Assembly (NCBI GenBank): GCA_001584585.1
Contig: LSYV01000011.1
Span: 1,800,230 to 1,864,229, forward strand
Length of the DNA: 64,000 nucleotides
Reading direction: 5' to 3'
From: Gonium pectorale
Lineage: Eukaryota; Chlorophyta; Chlorophyceae; Chlamydomonadales; Volvocaceae
Shown here in pieces: positions 35,799 to 46,749 of this stretch. The notes below the pieces were generated by a model. The model had not been told where the DNA came from. It searched no databases and worked only from the letters and a program-made list of their open reading frames with translations. How positions within the stretch are numbered: the stretch's first letter is position 1; each line of letters begins with the position of its first letter. The position numbers were made by a program, and so were the translations under genes.

Positions 35799-35975
35799 GT
35801 ATTGATTACGACATTGCCGCGACCTGCAGGCTGTCTGGGACACTAGGCACACCGTACTTGAGCGCCAGGCGCTGACGCGGGGTAGAGACGGCACCCATGA
35901 TCAGTGCCCCATCCTACTGTTCGCATTTTGTCCATAGGCCCCCCGGCCGTGGGACGACATGTCATCCGTAACCTG
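35799..35975 (+). mobile_element. LINE 3'-end relic, short copy
   Basis: Shares CCTGCAGGCTGTCTGGGACA and the following roughly 150 bp with 36700-36880, including a GTAACCTG tail. It lacks the upstream zinc-knuckle part, as expected for a 5'-truncated insertion. Confidence 0.55.
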
Positions 35976-35977
35976 TA

Positions 35978-36075
35978 GCCTGCTAGCAGGCGAGGCGCCG
36001 GAGCGGTGCATGCACGGGGCAACTGCCAAGCGGCCGGGACGGTGTCTACTCTGTTCGGCATTGTTGCTATGGACG
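35978..36075 (+). repeat. Remnant of the array genes' 3' flank (possible fifth copy)
   Basis: GGCGAGGCGCCGG, then GGGGCAACTGCC, then GGCCG..ACGGTG and GCATTGTTGC follow in the same order as the sequence just after copy A (30036-30120), and more distantly after C and D. No exon is attached. Confidence 0.5.
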
Positions 36076-36389
36076 TACATAGGGTGTTTTAAAAGAAAGC
36101 TTGCGACGCTAACGTACGGTCACCTTGTGCCTCCTGGCTCTAATCCGAACATGCACGCCAGCCATCGCGTGCCGGCCTTTGCTGTCAAGGATTGACAGGT
36201 TGTCTGCAAAATCTCACGCATTTGCTTGTTGCTTCCCAACCAAACGCCAAGACACTCACGAAAGGCGCGTGTTTGCCTGCTTCTATCTACATCTTTCAAA
36301 AGAAAAACAACGCCCTTGACGCACGGCGGCGGCTGCACCAAGTGACTGGGGCGCCCTGTGATTTACCTAGTGGGGAGACGGGAGTCAAA

Positions 36390-36880
36390 ATGTATGTACG
36401 GTATGCCGGATGGATGGGCAACCCTGCCCATACTGCGACCGTGACGATGCCCAGCCTGCACCAAACGCTGATGCTGTTTAGGCTAGGATGCTGCGAAACG
36501 GAAGTGAACCGGATGATGTCCTGAGCGGATGGACATGCAGGGCCTGTGGCGACGCCACGGCTATAGGGGATGAACTGCATGTGTTCTGCGAATGCCCGTG
36601 TTACGAGCTGCTCCGGGACCAGTTTTAGGGTGCCTTGGGTTTGAGGCATCGAGACATGATTACTATGATGAAGGAGGCGCCACCCGCTGCTGTGGGAGCC
36701 TACCTGCAGGCTGTCTGGGACACTAGACACGCTATACTTCGGCGTCAGGCGCTGCAGCGGGGTCGAGTCAGAGACCATGACCCGCTCCCCCACCCCAGTA
36801 TTCGTAATTCCTCCATGACCCCCACCCGGCTTTGACGGACGTGTAATCTGTAACCTGCAGTTGAGGGCGGCCGGCCAGCG
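36390..36880 (+). mobile_element. LINE (non-LTR retrotransposon) C-terminal relic
   Basis: From 36536 a frame reads CRACGDATAIGDELHVFCEC followed by PCYELLRDQF. This is the Cys-Cys-His-Cys knuckle typical of the C-terminus of LINE reverse transcriptases. An in-frame TAG at 36626 and a frameshift before the knuckle (LHQTLMLFRLGC lies in another frame) show decay. The tail is shared with 35799-35975. Confidence 0.65.
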
Positions 36881-36904
36881 CCGCGCACGTGGGCGGCCCG
36901 CGTT

Positions 36905-37040
36905 ACCTCTAGCAGCAATTGAGCGGCGGGCGTAGTGCACACACGTACCGTACGTAGTGCACACACACGCAAGGGTCCGCCTCGTCTCCTTCGCCCGCCA
37001 TGCGTTGTACCCGGCGCCCTACTGGAACGAAACGCCAGGG
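36905..37040 (+). repeat. Direct repeat related to 38320-38460
   Basis: GCACACACGTACCGTACG followed by GTCTCCTTCG, then GCGTTG and CGGCGCCCTACTGGAAC, is repeated in the same order at 38320-38460. Confidence 0.6.
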
Positions 37041-37929
37041 GGGATGACAATATCGTCCAAACCAAGGATGGCTACCAACTCGGTGTGTCACGGGGTTTCC
37101 ATCGTAAGGGATCTAGGGTTATGCCTACAGGTATCCTAGCTGCTGTGGGGGCGAAAACCAGCATCCCGTCCGGGTGGAATCCCTGTGCCGCCGTGTGCAG
37201 CCAGCCGGAATCCTGGTCCCGTCTGGGCGAATCCTCCGCTTCGTATGCCCGTGACTCCTCCCGCGTAGGGCCGGGCACTAACACCTCAGCAGGACTACGC
37301 ACTTCCCAGGGTGCACGTGTCGTGTGTGAGCGGTCGTACCAACGAGCATTGTAAGGGGTCATTGGCTCCATCGGTAACCCCCAGAAGCCCGCATCATGCA
37401 GCCAACTAGCCCACGAGCCATGAACGCAAGTTGCTTGCATCCTTATGCGTAGAGTCTGAAAAGGATACGGGCGGCGCCTCGCTTGCTTACCACTGACCTC
37501 CCAAAGCAGCTAGCGAAGGGCAGTCATGTCCACAGAAAAGATACATCACTAACAAGTGGTATTAGAATGCAGTTGTAGTGATGTCGTGCTGCACGTGCGT
37601 TCTATCTTCAGCCGCGTGCGAGAACGACAGCTTGCCTCGGCCCGCTCTCCCGCGTGGCCCTTGGGCCCGCGCGGGCTAGGGGCAGTGGTCAGGGAGGGGG
37701 GACATTTAAGCCGAGTGCCACAAGCGGAATGTATCCACCACCGTGTACGGAATGCATCCACCAGCTTGTGGCCCACTTAGCAGACGCCGTGGTTCTGGAG
37801 ACTCTACAATCAGACTGCTACTGCAAGCTGATAGGTAACGACCTGCTGTGGGGTTCCTGCTGGGGAAAAATGCTAGATGCCATGGGAGGTTGCCATGGGA
37901 GGATGGACCAGGAGAGGCAGACAGCAGTC

Positions 37930-38036
37930 GTCAGATGAAAGCCATGATCGCATATGCCGATGATATGGCGTATGTTCGAATGCGACACCTGGGTAATGTT
38001 ATCGGCTTCTGTGCCAGCCCCAAGGGGCTTCGCTAA
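37930..38036 (+). mobile_element. Possible reverse-transcriptase palm relic
   Basis: The frame reads KAMIAYADDMAYV and, a little later, GFCASPKGLR. AYADD is the catalytic motif of LINE reverse transcriptases, and FC...GL commonly follows it. The spacing is shorter than usual and no other RT motif is present. Chance is not excluded. Confidence 0.3.
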
Positions 38037-38096
38037 AGGTTAAAGACTAGAAGGAGGCTTGACACGGCGGTTCAACACAGCCTTAGGCCACCATGT

Positions 38097-38108
38097 GACC
38101 CACGGGTC
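38097..38108. promoter_or_regulatory. Conserved inverted repeat GACCCACGGGTC upstream of copy C
   Basis: Same element as before A and D, 595 bp before the copy C start, in the block CCATGTGACCCACGGGTCGC. Confidence 0.5.
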
Positions 38109-38319
38109 GCTCCGATCCGAGAGCACCGACACGCATGCCTGAGAGGCCGCATGCCTGAGAGGCCGCTGCGACTTATCGCAGCATCGGAGTAGCAGGTGAG
38201 GCTTGTGAGCTACCTTATGACGTTTGCTGATGGCGATGCATTGTGGGACTTTCACCTGCATGAGTGGGCGGGCAACCATTGCCGCGCGTGCGAGCGGCGC
38301 GCCTCGCCCCAAGCAAGCA

Positions 38320-38460
38320 AATGCGGGCATAGCGCACACACGTACATACCGTACCGTACGCATACATAACACACGTAGCGTTGTGCACGCACCCCGCTCA
38401 AGGCTCGTCTCCTTCGTCCACCACGCGTTGCACACGGCGCCCTACTGGAACTCAACGCCG
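38320..38460 (+). repeat. Direct repeat related to 36905-37040
   Basis: Second member of the pair, ending CGGCGCCCTACTGGAACTC, within the upstream region of copy C. Confidence 0.6.
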
Positions 38461-38702
38461 CACCTTCAGGTGTGTGTGACCGTAAAGGTAGCTTCCCTCT
38501 GTCGCTGGTCTCTGTTTTCTCGTTGTCCTTGCGCGTGCATGTAGGGTTGAGGGGCCAAGGAATACGCATGCATTGGACATGCGGGGACACGTCCGTGAGG
38601 AATCGCTTTGACTCAGCCGTACGGATCCAGCCGAGACGAAGGGCAGGGTTGCGCAGGCTTCAACCACAAATATACAAGGCATCGAATAGCATAAATGTCA
38701 AG

Positions 38703-40452
38703 ATGCCACCTGGAGAGGGCCACGTCGTTTCCTCGGGCCCAAAGAAGCAGGCTCGCATCACCCGTTTCCTAGATATCAGCTCCGCAACCGCAGACAGGGC
38801 TCATGAGCGCGCTTTCCTAAGCCTTACAGACTTGCGCGGCGTGCTCCCGGCCCTGTGGTGGCACCTCGGCACCCCCGACCGACTAGCTCTTCGCCTTTCC
38901 TGTCGAGCGCTGCGTGAGGACGCCGACGCTCTGTTTAAGGGCCTTCGGTATTGCGAGTGCGATCACGCGCACAGGCGTCAGGCCGGGGGGCGGGACCATG
39001 ACGACGCGGAGCCTGAGGACGCCGCTGCCGACTGTGAGCTCGCAGCCGCCGCGTTCCAGTCCCTGCTGGCCAGGCCGGGTGTTCGCCCGTCGCGACTGAC
39101 GCTGGACGTGGCGATCGATTCGAAAGTACAGGCAGGGTGAGCGGCGGAAAGACGAGACGGCGGGGCCCGTACGGACGGCCGATGGTGGCATGGTGCCAGC
39201 TCTTGGCCCGAATCACCTTTGGGGCCCCTTTGCAGAACGCGCGAACGTGCACAGATGGCGTTATAGTCATTTGCGATTGGTACCTTAGGGCGATAATACC
39301 AAAGTTCATGTATGCTGTTTGCCACATACACACCCGCAGGGAGCGCCTCCTGTCGCTGTTCGGCGGCTGCCGCAGCCTCACCCATGTAACCCTCACCGAC
39401 AAGCTACTCACGCCCGGCGCGGCGCGGGAGCTGCTGGCGGCTGCCCCTGACGTCCCTGCGCCTGGACAGCTTTGCGCTCGACGCCGCCGACCTGGTGCAG
39501 CTGGTCGCTTCGGCACCGGATCTCGAGGTGGGCGTCTGCACAGAGCCATGCGCATGTTAGGACTGTACGTCCCAACGTCCGGGCCTCTTAAGCACACAGT
39601 AGGGTTCCTGTTAGGTACGCAGCTAATCTTTTGGTTTCTCAAGTTGGCGATGGCAATGCGAGCACAGTAGAGCATTGCTGAGTGTGCCCACCTAATATCA
39701 ACTGACTTCCTGTGGTCGGTCTCACAATCCTGTTAGACCCATAATATATAGCAGCTGTCACAACCGTACAACATTAGGGACGGTCCATGCAGTGCTATAG
39801 CAGGCTGGAAGCCGTTAGTTGCGGGTATCCGGCCCACTGCAGGGTTGTTTGCGGGTGGGGTACACGATGGAGGGTCACAGCAGTATTCCACCATGCAAGT
39901 CCATGTATGCAAACTTGGGTGTGCGCCTGGCTTATTGTGTCGCGCTTAGCTATGGGTCGTGATATCCCTCAGTTGTGGATCTGTCTACGAGGCATCTTGT
40001 TTTCACGCGCGCAACGTGAAGCGATGGTTTCATGGTGAACCCGTGCGCTCCTACGTGTTCTAAGCGGGCACGTCCGTGCACCATTGCTCTTTTGGTGTTG
40101 CTGCATGAACCATAAAAATGTTTGCGCGTGCCCCCTCTTTCAGGTCCTGACGCTCTTTAACTGCAACCTGACGGTCTGCGCGCTGCCGGTGCTGCAACGG
40201 CTGACACGGCTACGGCGGCTGGAGTTCCACGGACCGACCTCATGGTCCGGACTTGAGGTCCAACCGGACCTGGTCCGAGAGCAGCTGCTGGGGCTGTGCG
40301 CCGCCGACTCTGTACGGCCGGAGCTGGAGCTGGTGTTGTATGTGAATGACAATGACGAGCGGGAGATGCTGGAGGGCGCAGCGGCGTGGGTGGAGAGGCA
40401 GCTGCGGCTTCTTGGCAGCTGCCGGGCGGTGAAGTTAATGTTTTGGCACTAA
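38703..40452 (+). pseudogene. Array copy C: F-box-like/LRR gene with a large internal deletion
   Basis: Exon 1 (38703-39136) is open and in phase: MPPGEGHVVSSGPKKQARIT, motif QARITRFL, then DLRGVLPALWWHLGTPDRLA. Exon 2 begins at 39340 (RERLLSLFGGCRSLTHVTLT). At about 39447, within LLAAAP, it jumps straight to the sequence that in copy D lies near the end of exon 3 (CTGACGTCCCTGCGCCTGG). All between, about 1.3 kb in D including an intron, is gone. The fusion shifts the frame: the LRR codons for LTSLRLDS are read as DVPAPGQL. The fused exon has length 188, so it does not exit in the phase that exon 4 (40144-40452, itself complete) needs. A pseudogene. Confidence 0.85.
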
Positions 40453-41040
40453 TGTATGCTGGAGCGCACAAGCGCTTGCTGGCGAGATGCCTGGGTGGTG
40501 CATGTAGGCCCGCCCAGGGCAGCAGCTGCCGAGTGGCCGTGAACTAATGGAGTATGTGCCATGGTGTTGCAAGGTGGGCTACGGAAGGGAGCTGAGTATT
40601 GGTAGGTTCTCCGTGGCTTGGGAGCTTGGGTTACTTCGCTCTAATAACCCATACTATCAGGTGAAGGCAGCATCAAGCTTCACCGTTACAACAGCTCGGT
40701 TTCCCTCTTTCCCATCACGGTGCCACGCGACACACACGTTTTCGGCTGAACCGTAAGTGTCCATGGGAGTGTGGTCCAGTACCGGTATGGTGCATCGCCG
40801 GCTGGGCCGACCAACTGGATTTCGTCCTTTTGTCGGTTCCATCACCGGCTTAGGCGGCATTGATTAACTGCACCTTCCAGGCCGCCTTGCAGCAATCCCA
40901 CGCACGCTTTGATATGGCCCAGAATAATGCGCACGCTGGCCCTTAGCACTCCGTCAGCCGTGAGGGGTGTCACGCACACACGCATGCAATACCGTGTGCG
41001 TGGTGCGCAGTGTGTGCGCGCGGGGATGCGCGCGAGATGC

Positions 41041-41080
41041 GCGCAAAGCATCCCGCGCGTGGTGCGTGGATGCTTTGCGT
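41041..41080. repeat. Imperfect inverted repeat
   Basis: GCGCAAAGCATCC at 41041-41053 pairs with GGATGCTTTGCGT at 41068-41080 (12 of 13 positions) around a 14-base loop. Confidence 0.8.
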
Positions 41081-42274
41081 GGCCGTGGACATCCATGCCT
41101 GTACTGGTGCTGCCCTGCACGTGAGAACGAGAGCGACTCCTGTTGCAGGCCGACTCACGTCGTGCCACGGGGGCCTGCCTTGCTCCGAGCGCGCCACGTA
41201 ACAACGGACGGCTGGTGATGCGTGGGCTGTTGCAGAGGTGCGGTTCGTATGGGGACCTTCCGACGTACAGCACGCGAGATGGTCCCATGGCGGATTATGG
41301 GCAGGGGCGAGGTCTTGCCTCACACTTGTACGGCACTCAACTTGCGGTGCAAGGTGGGCACCATGGTGGCGACCACAAGACCAGGAGGGCATGTCGTACG
41401 TACGGTGAGAGCGTTGTTGCCGTGCTTAATGGAAAGAGGACGGTCGTTATAGATAGTCGTTATGTGGGCCAGCAAACGCATGCACGCGTACGTGCCGGTA
41501 CAAACACGTGTACAACACACATATGAACGGTCTCTGGCGGAGATGACAAGGCTGCTCATGATGGTAACACAAGTGATGCTTGCGCGGCAGCCCCGCCTCT
41601 ACCTCCTACTCCACATGCACATCCACGGATCGGCCATTCAGGCCCGGATGCTCTCCAGTCAGGCCCACGGCAGCACCCTACTGCCCCGCGTGAGTTGGCC
41701 ATGACGAAATGCGCGCACGCACACATGTTCGCCAAAGCGAAACAGCCCCGCGCTAAACACCTTATGTTGCCCGTGTGCCAATCAAACCTGTACTTGGTTC
41801 GTGTGACGGTTTACGAGCCCGATACTCTCTGTCGCACTCTGCAGCATTGATCCCCAAGTACACGCCATAGCGAGCGGACGCAGCGTCGTGCGAGGCGCCC
41901 ATCGCACGCCTGCGCACAGTTGCTTAAGGCTGCAGGCTGTCCCTTCAGTTGAGCACGGGGGAACAGCTGTCCTCCACACCCCTCGTCTCGCGGCGTTGAG
42001 GAGGTCTCGCGTTAGGGTTTTCTTACACATGCAAACATGAACTCGCGACACCAGTTTCCGCACATACACGTCCGTCCATCGCGATCTCCGCAGAACCGCA
42101 GCCAGGCCCCAAGCAAGGGCCCCAGCACCACACAAGCATCACAGTGCGCCAGGCGCTGCCCCGAAGCATCTGATGTCCTTGCCGCATCTGTCACCCCAGT
42201 GCAGCCACGTTCAAGACTCCCGTCGAGAAGGAAGCATGATACTGCGGGTCGACACGGCTTCAGGCCAAACATGT

Positions 42275-42286
42275 GACCCACGGGTC
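42275..42286. promoter_or_regulatory. Conserved inverted repeat GACCCACGGGTC upstream of copy D
   Basis: Same element, 637 bp before the only intact gene of the array. Confidence 0.5.
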
Positions 42287-42922
42287 ACTCCCGCTCCGAA
42301 TAAATCGACACGCACTGCCTGAGAGGTCTGCCTGAGAAGCCGGTGCGGCATCTCGCAACATGGAAGCCAGGAACGGGGTGCGTAACGCATCCCATGACAT
42401 CTGCCGGCGGCAGAGAAGCAATCAACGCAGGCCGCAGGTATCCTGTCTGTTGGCGTGTTGAGGGGAGCAATGCTGCCGGCGGCGAGTGCGAGGGCCCTCA
42501 CATGTGCAGTGCACAGCTCATGGAAACACGCAAGCCCCACTCCTAGAAAGCATTGTACAAGCTGAAGGACAGCGGTGGTAGTACACCGTTTCCCTTCCCT
42601 GCAGAAGAGGACGGCCGAACAGCGCCGTGCGCGTGGGCGCGCCTCGCGAACACTGATGCGCCCCCGGGCCCCGGCGGCCGCCTTTGTAATGACACACGTC
42701 TTACGCACGAGGGCGGTGATATTGCTCAACATCACTTGGCCCATCTATGAGCTGCTTATAAAGGGGCCAAGTGATATCGCACATGCATGTTGGTATGTGG
42801 AACAACCGGGTCGCGTCCGCGTGCGCGGAATTGCATGGGAAGCAGCCGTACCGAATCCAGCTGAGGCACGCTGCACCAGATTCTGGCATGATAACAAGAC
42901 ATCGAACAGAGTACAAGCGAGA

Positions 42923-45900
42923 ATGGCCCTGCAAGAGAGCCTCGCCGTTGCCTCGGGCCCCAAGAAGCAGGCTCGCATCACTCGTTTCCTGACCGCCTTC
43001 GCGCAGAGGTCTCACGAGAGCTCAATCCTAGCCCTACCAGCCCTGCGCGGCGTGCTCCCGGCCATGTGGTCGCGCCTCGACTCCCCCGAGCAGCTGGCTC
43101 TCCGCCTCTGCTGCCGAGAGTTGCGTGAGGATGCTGACGCTCTCTTCGAGGGCTTTCGATATCGCGAGTGCGATCACGCGCACAGGCGTCAGGCCGGGGG
43201 GCGGGACCAAGGCGACTCGGAGCCTGCGGAGGCCGCTGTCGACTATGAGCTCGCAGCCGCCGCGTTCAAGTCCCTGCTGGCCAGGCCGGGTGTTCGCCCA
43301 ACACGACTGACTCTGGACGTAGCGGTTGACTCACGTATGAACAGCGGGTGAGAGGCGGACAGACGGCAGGGCGGGTTGCGTACGGACGGTCGATGTTGGT
43401 GTGGTGCTTGTCGGGTGTTGGCACTGGCCGCCTGAGGGTCTGCGTAAGCCCCGACATGTGAACAAAGAGAAACCTGTAGAGAAAGAGGGAACAACTACCG
43501 CGTCAATACAGCGCCTGAAGCCGTTGGACAGTGATAACTGAGGGCAACGTCAGCGTTGCGCGGCTGTGCTGTCTGACCCCCCGCAGGGAGCGCCTCCTGT
43601 CGCTGTTCGGCGGCTGCCGCAGCCTCACCCACGTGACTCTCACCGACAAGCTGCTCACGCCCGGCGCTGCGCGGGAGCTGCTGGCGGCTGCCCCGGGCCT
43701 CAGCCACCTGGCGTTGGAACGCTCTTGGACCTGGCGGGCCTCCGGAGCCGCCGAATGCGAGGGGGTCCCCCGTGATGCTGTTGTCGCTGACAGCAAGCGC
43801 CTGGGCGCCGAGGCGCTGGCCTCCGGCCTGCCACTGGTGCTGCACGAGCGCACCGCCAGCCTCACCTCCCTGCGCATCAATTGGAGGTGCCCGGAGCTGC
43901 CAGAGGCCGCCACCGACGCCCTGGCCGGCTGCATCCGCCTGCAGCACCTGGAGATTGGTCCGCCTCAAAGCTCCACCGGCCAGGCGGCCATTGTGGGCCT
44001 TACGGACCTATGCTCCCTGACACTGCACAACGCCTTAGGGGGCCGGGAAAAAGTCGCCGCAGACCTGGGCTTCCTCTCCGCCCTCTCCGCCGCCTCGTGC
44101 CTGACTCAGCTTTCGGTGCGCCCCGTATCCTATTGGATGTGGTCACCGGAGGATCTTGAAAGGGCTCCATTGGATGTGGCGGCGCTGTCCGGCCTGTGTA
44201 GCCTAGTGGAGCTGTCGCTAGAGGGGGCGGTGCTGGACGGCGAGGGGATGCGCTGCCTGGCGTCGCTAACGGCCCTCACGCTCCTAGAAGCGCACACGCT
44301 GCGGGTGGGTGCACAATTGTTTCATCTTTGGTTATGTTCTCCGCGGGTGAAGCTGAGGCGCTGAGCCCGGGATCGAGGGAAGGACGTCCAACTACTGTTT
44401 GATAAAGTCGGTTGTCCATACCATGGCCTGTCTTCCTCGGACCCGGGCAAGAGGCCCGGGCGGGCCCGGTGTTGCCCGGGCAAGAGGCCCGGGCAACACC
44501 TCTTGAATCTTGCCTTGGTTATCCATGAAAACATTTACCAGTCCGTAGATTAAATGCTGTTTGTACCTCAGGCAACGGATCTGATCTCGCTGCCGGAGCT
44601 CGCCGAGGTGCGGCAGCCCGCGCCGCTGTCCTGGCCGATGCCGCCCGCGCTGCGCCACCTGAGCCTGGTGCTGGCCGAGGTGGCCGCACTGGCAGCGCTG
44701 CGGCCGCCGCAATCGCTGGAGGTTGTGGAGATTGATCTTCCAGACGACCAAAAGGTTTGCGAGGACATATCATCCTGCGGGTTTACTGGATTCTTCTTCC
44801 ATACGCTGCCCGGGAACCACGAGCAGCACAGGCTGCCGGCGGGCAGTGGCCTGGCCATGCGTGGCGCTGTGACGCTGCTAACGGATCGGCTGCAGAGCGG
44901 GGCTCCGCTGTGCGTCTGCACTTCGGCGTCGCAATTGGTGGGGTTTGTGGAAGGCGAGGCGGACCCCGTGGGACACACGGGCTGGCTGGCGGAGCTGCGG
45001 CCCATGGGTCTGACGTCCCTGCGCCTGGACAGCTTGGCGCTCGACGCCGCAGACCTGGTGCAGCTGGTCGCTTCGGTACCGGATCTCGAGGTGGGCATCT
45101 GCGACGATATAAACCATCATTATCCCACGGCTTTGATGACGGGGATCACCAGGGAGACTCCGTCTTGCAACTGCACAGAGCAACGCACCCAGTTACGTGC
45201 AGCTTCCCTGCCTCCCTGCTTCCGTTTTTCGGGATCGACGGTGCGAGCACAGTGTTATGCCGGTCCATACGGTGCGATGCGGGACACGCAGCGGCAGGTC
45301 GATCGTGCCGCCGGGGCCATCAGTTGCGATGCCTCCGGCGGGTGCTTCACATCGCTCCACAGCCTGGCGATCCTATTGCGCGTGTGCCGCGCGTGCGGCG
45401 TGTGAGTCTGTTAGCCATTTATGTTGTTGGGAAGCCCAGCCTCTGCCGCTTGACACCTATGCAGGAATGCAAGTGGTTCAGCGGGGTTCACTCACGCGGG
45501 TCTGGCTCCAGGGGCTAAGCATGGAATGCAACTGCTATGCTACCATACGAGCACGGCAAGTAACAAACCCATACGAGCCGGAGGCCCAAAGGGTGGCCAA
45601 AACCAGAACTGAAATACTTATGCGCTTTCGACCAAAACCGATTCCAGTGTTACGGGTACTCCATGTGGAAGAGGCTATCTGAATGCAATTACCCAACCAA
45701 TCTCGCACCCATACCCATCCTCAGGACCTGACCTTCTACAACTGCGACCTGACGATCGGCGCGCTCCCGGTGCTGCACCGCCTAACGCACCTGCGGCGGC
45801 TGGAGTTCTACGGGCCGTACTTGTGGTCCGACCCGGAGGTGCAGCCGGACCTGGTCCGCGGCCCGCTGCTGGGGCTGTGCGCCGCCGACTCCTGGCGGCC

Positions 45901-46033
45901 GGAGCTGGAGCTGGTGTTTAACGTGCACGACACCGCTGAGCAAGAAACGCTGGAGGGCACGATGGCGTGGGTGAAGAGGCAGATGCAGCTTCTGGGCAGC
46001 CGCCGAAGGATGAAGGCACTGTTCCGGGCCTGA
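42923..46033 (+). CDS. Array copy D: intact F-box-like / leucine-rich-repeat protein
   Basis: Four exons close in phase: 42923-43347, 43587-44304, 44572-45090, 45725-46033, 656 residues. The N-terminus MALQESLAVASGPKKQARIT holds a PIP-box-like element (Q16, I19, F22, L23). An F-box-like helix region follows (ALPALRGVLPAMWSRLDSPE, then QLALRLCCRELREDADALF, about 37-75). The rest is irregular leucine-rich repeats (CRSLTHVTL, LTSLRINW, LCSLTLHNAL, GLCSLVELSLEGAVL, LRHLSLVLAEVAAL, LTSLRLDSLALD, HLRRLEFYG) to the end. By family logic it may be a substrate receptor of an SCF ubiquitin ligase, but the F-box match is by eye and partial. It is the only one of four tandem copies without frame damage. 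Start chosen by alignment of all four copies. Confidence 0.75.
44442..44500. repeat. GC-rich hairpin unit in intron 2 of copy D
   Basis: GGTGTTGCCCGGGC (44468-44481) and its exact reverse complement (44487-44500) flank the loop AAGAG. A shorter version, CCCGGGCAAGAGGCCCGGG, precedes it at 44442-44460. I did not see it in A or B. Confidence 0.85.
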
Positions 46034-46749
46034 AGTGTTCTGGAGCGTGTGCGAGCGAGGTGCTGGGGCGGTGCATGTATACACAGGGAAACATGTAGAG
46101 TGCAGCAGCTGCTTAAGTGGCCGTGACGGTGAACGTTCCAGTTGGGAACATGCTGATTCAAAGGGAAGTGTAGGTGATCAAGGGCTTGTCATTGCTCTGT
46201 GGATATGCTAGGTGGAGCAGTTGGGAGGGTGAGCTTTCCAAGGTAGAAGCGGTGGTCAGGGTGGCACAAGGACGCGTATGAAGCGACGCCCTGGAGCACC
46301 TCGACATGGCGGGCACGTTTTAACGTGCGTGTATGCTGAGATTGCGATACTTTTGTGGGCGATGCGTCAGTTTGCGGTCGGATGCGGGCATGTCCCAGGG
46401 AAACGTTACGGCAACTGGACAAAATCTTTCTATGTGCTCATGCGTCCGCTTAAGGAGATCTTGGGCGATGGCCACTGCGGGTGGGGGCACTGCGGGCGAC
46501 GCTTGTGGGCGCCGCGACGGCTGACCTTCCGACGGTCCGTACGGGCGATATGCTGCGGCTGCTATGCAGTAATTCATGTTGTATTTGCTACAGTCCATTT
46601 GGTGTTTGCCTTCACACTGCGTTCTCTTACGTTGAGCGAAAGTAGCGGAGCGTGCTAGTTGCAGCTTGGAAACTCAAATATAATTTTCACATTATGAGCA
46701 TCGCGTAACACACTTTTCAACTTGCTGTTTCGGTGAAGGCGGCTGGAAA
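46034..46749. other. Copy D 3' flank and SDA1 upstream region
   Basis: The first about 100 bp belong to the conserved 3' flank of the array genes. The remainder shows no coding frame that I can support and should contain the SDA1 promoter. Confidence 0.5.

Larger units (their letters stand above)
34872..38702. other. Spacer B-C, rich in repeat and retrotransposon relics
   Basis: No intact gene. It contains the 91-bp tandem repeat, LINE 3' relics, a remnant of the array genes' 3' flank and a possible reverse-transcriptase fragment, each listed separately. The stretch 37080-37930 shows nothing that I can name. Confidence 0.6.
40453..42922. other. Spacer C-D with segmental duplication
   Basis: No intact gene. 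The part from about 40870 to 42290 is a diverged copy of 30510-31585 upstream of copy B. The last 650 bp are the shared upstream region. Confidence 0.6.

Noticed and set aside
39137..39670. 177-codon frame across the copy C fusion as a new gene
   Set aside because: It is the shifted reading of known exon 2 and exon 3 sequence after a deletion; no sign of selection on the new frame.
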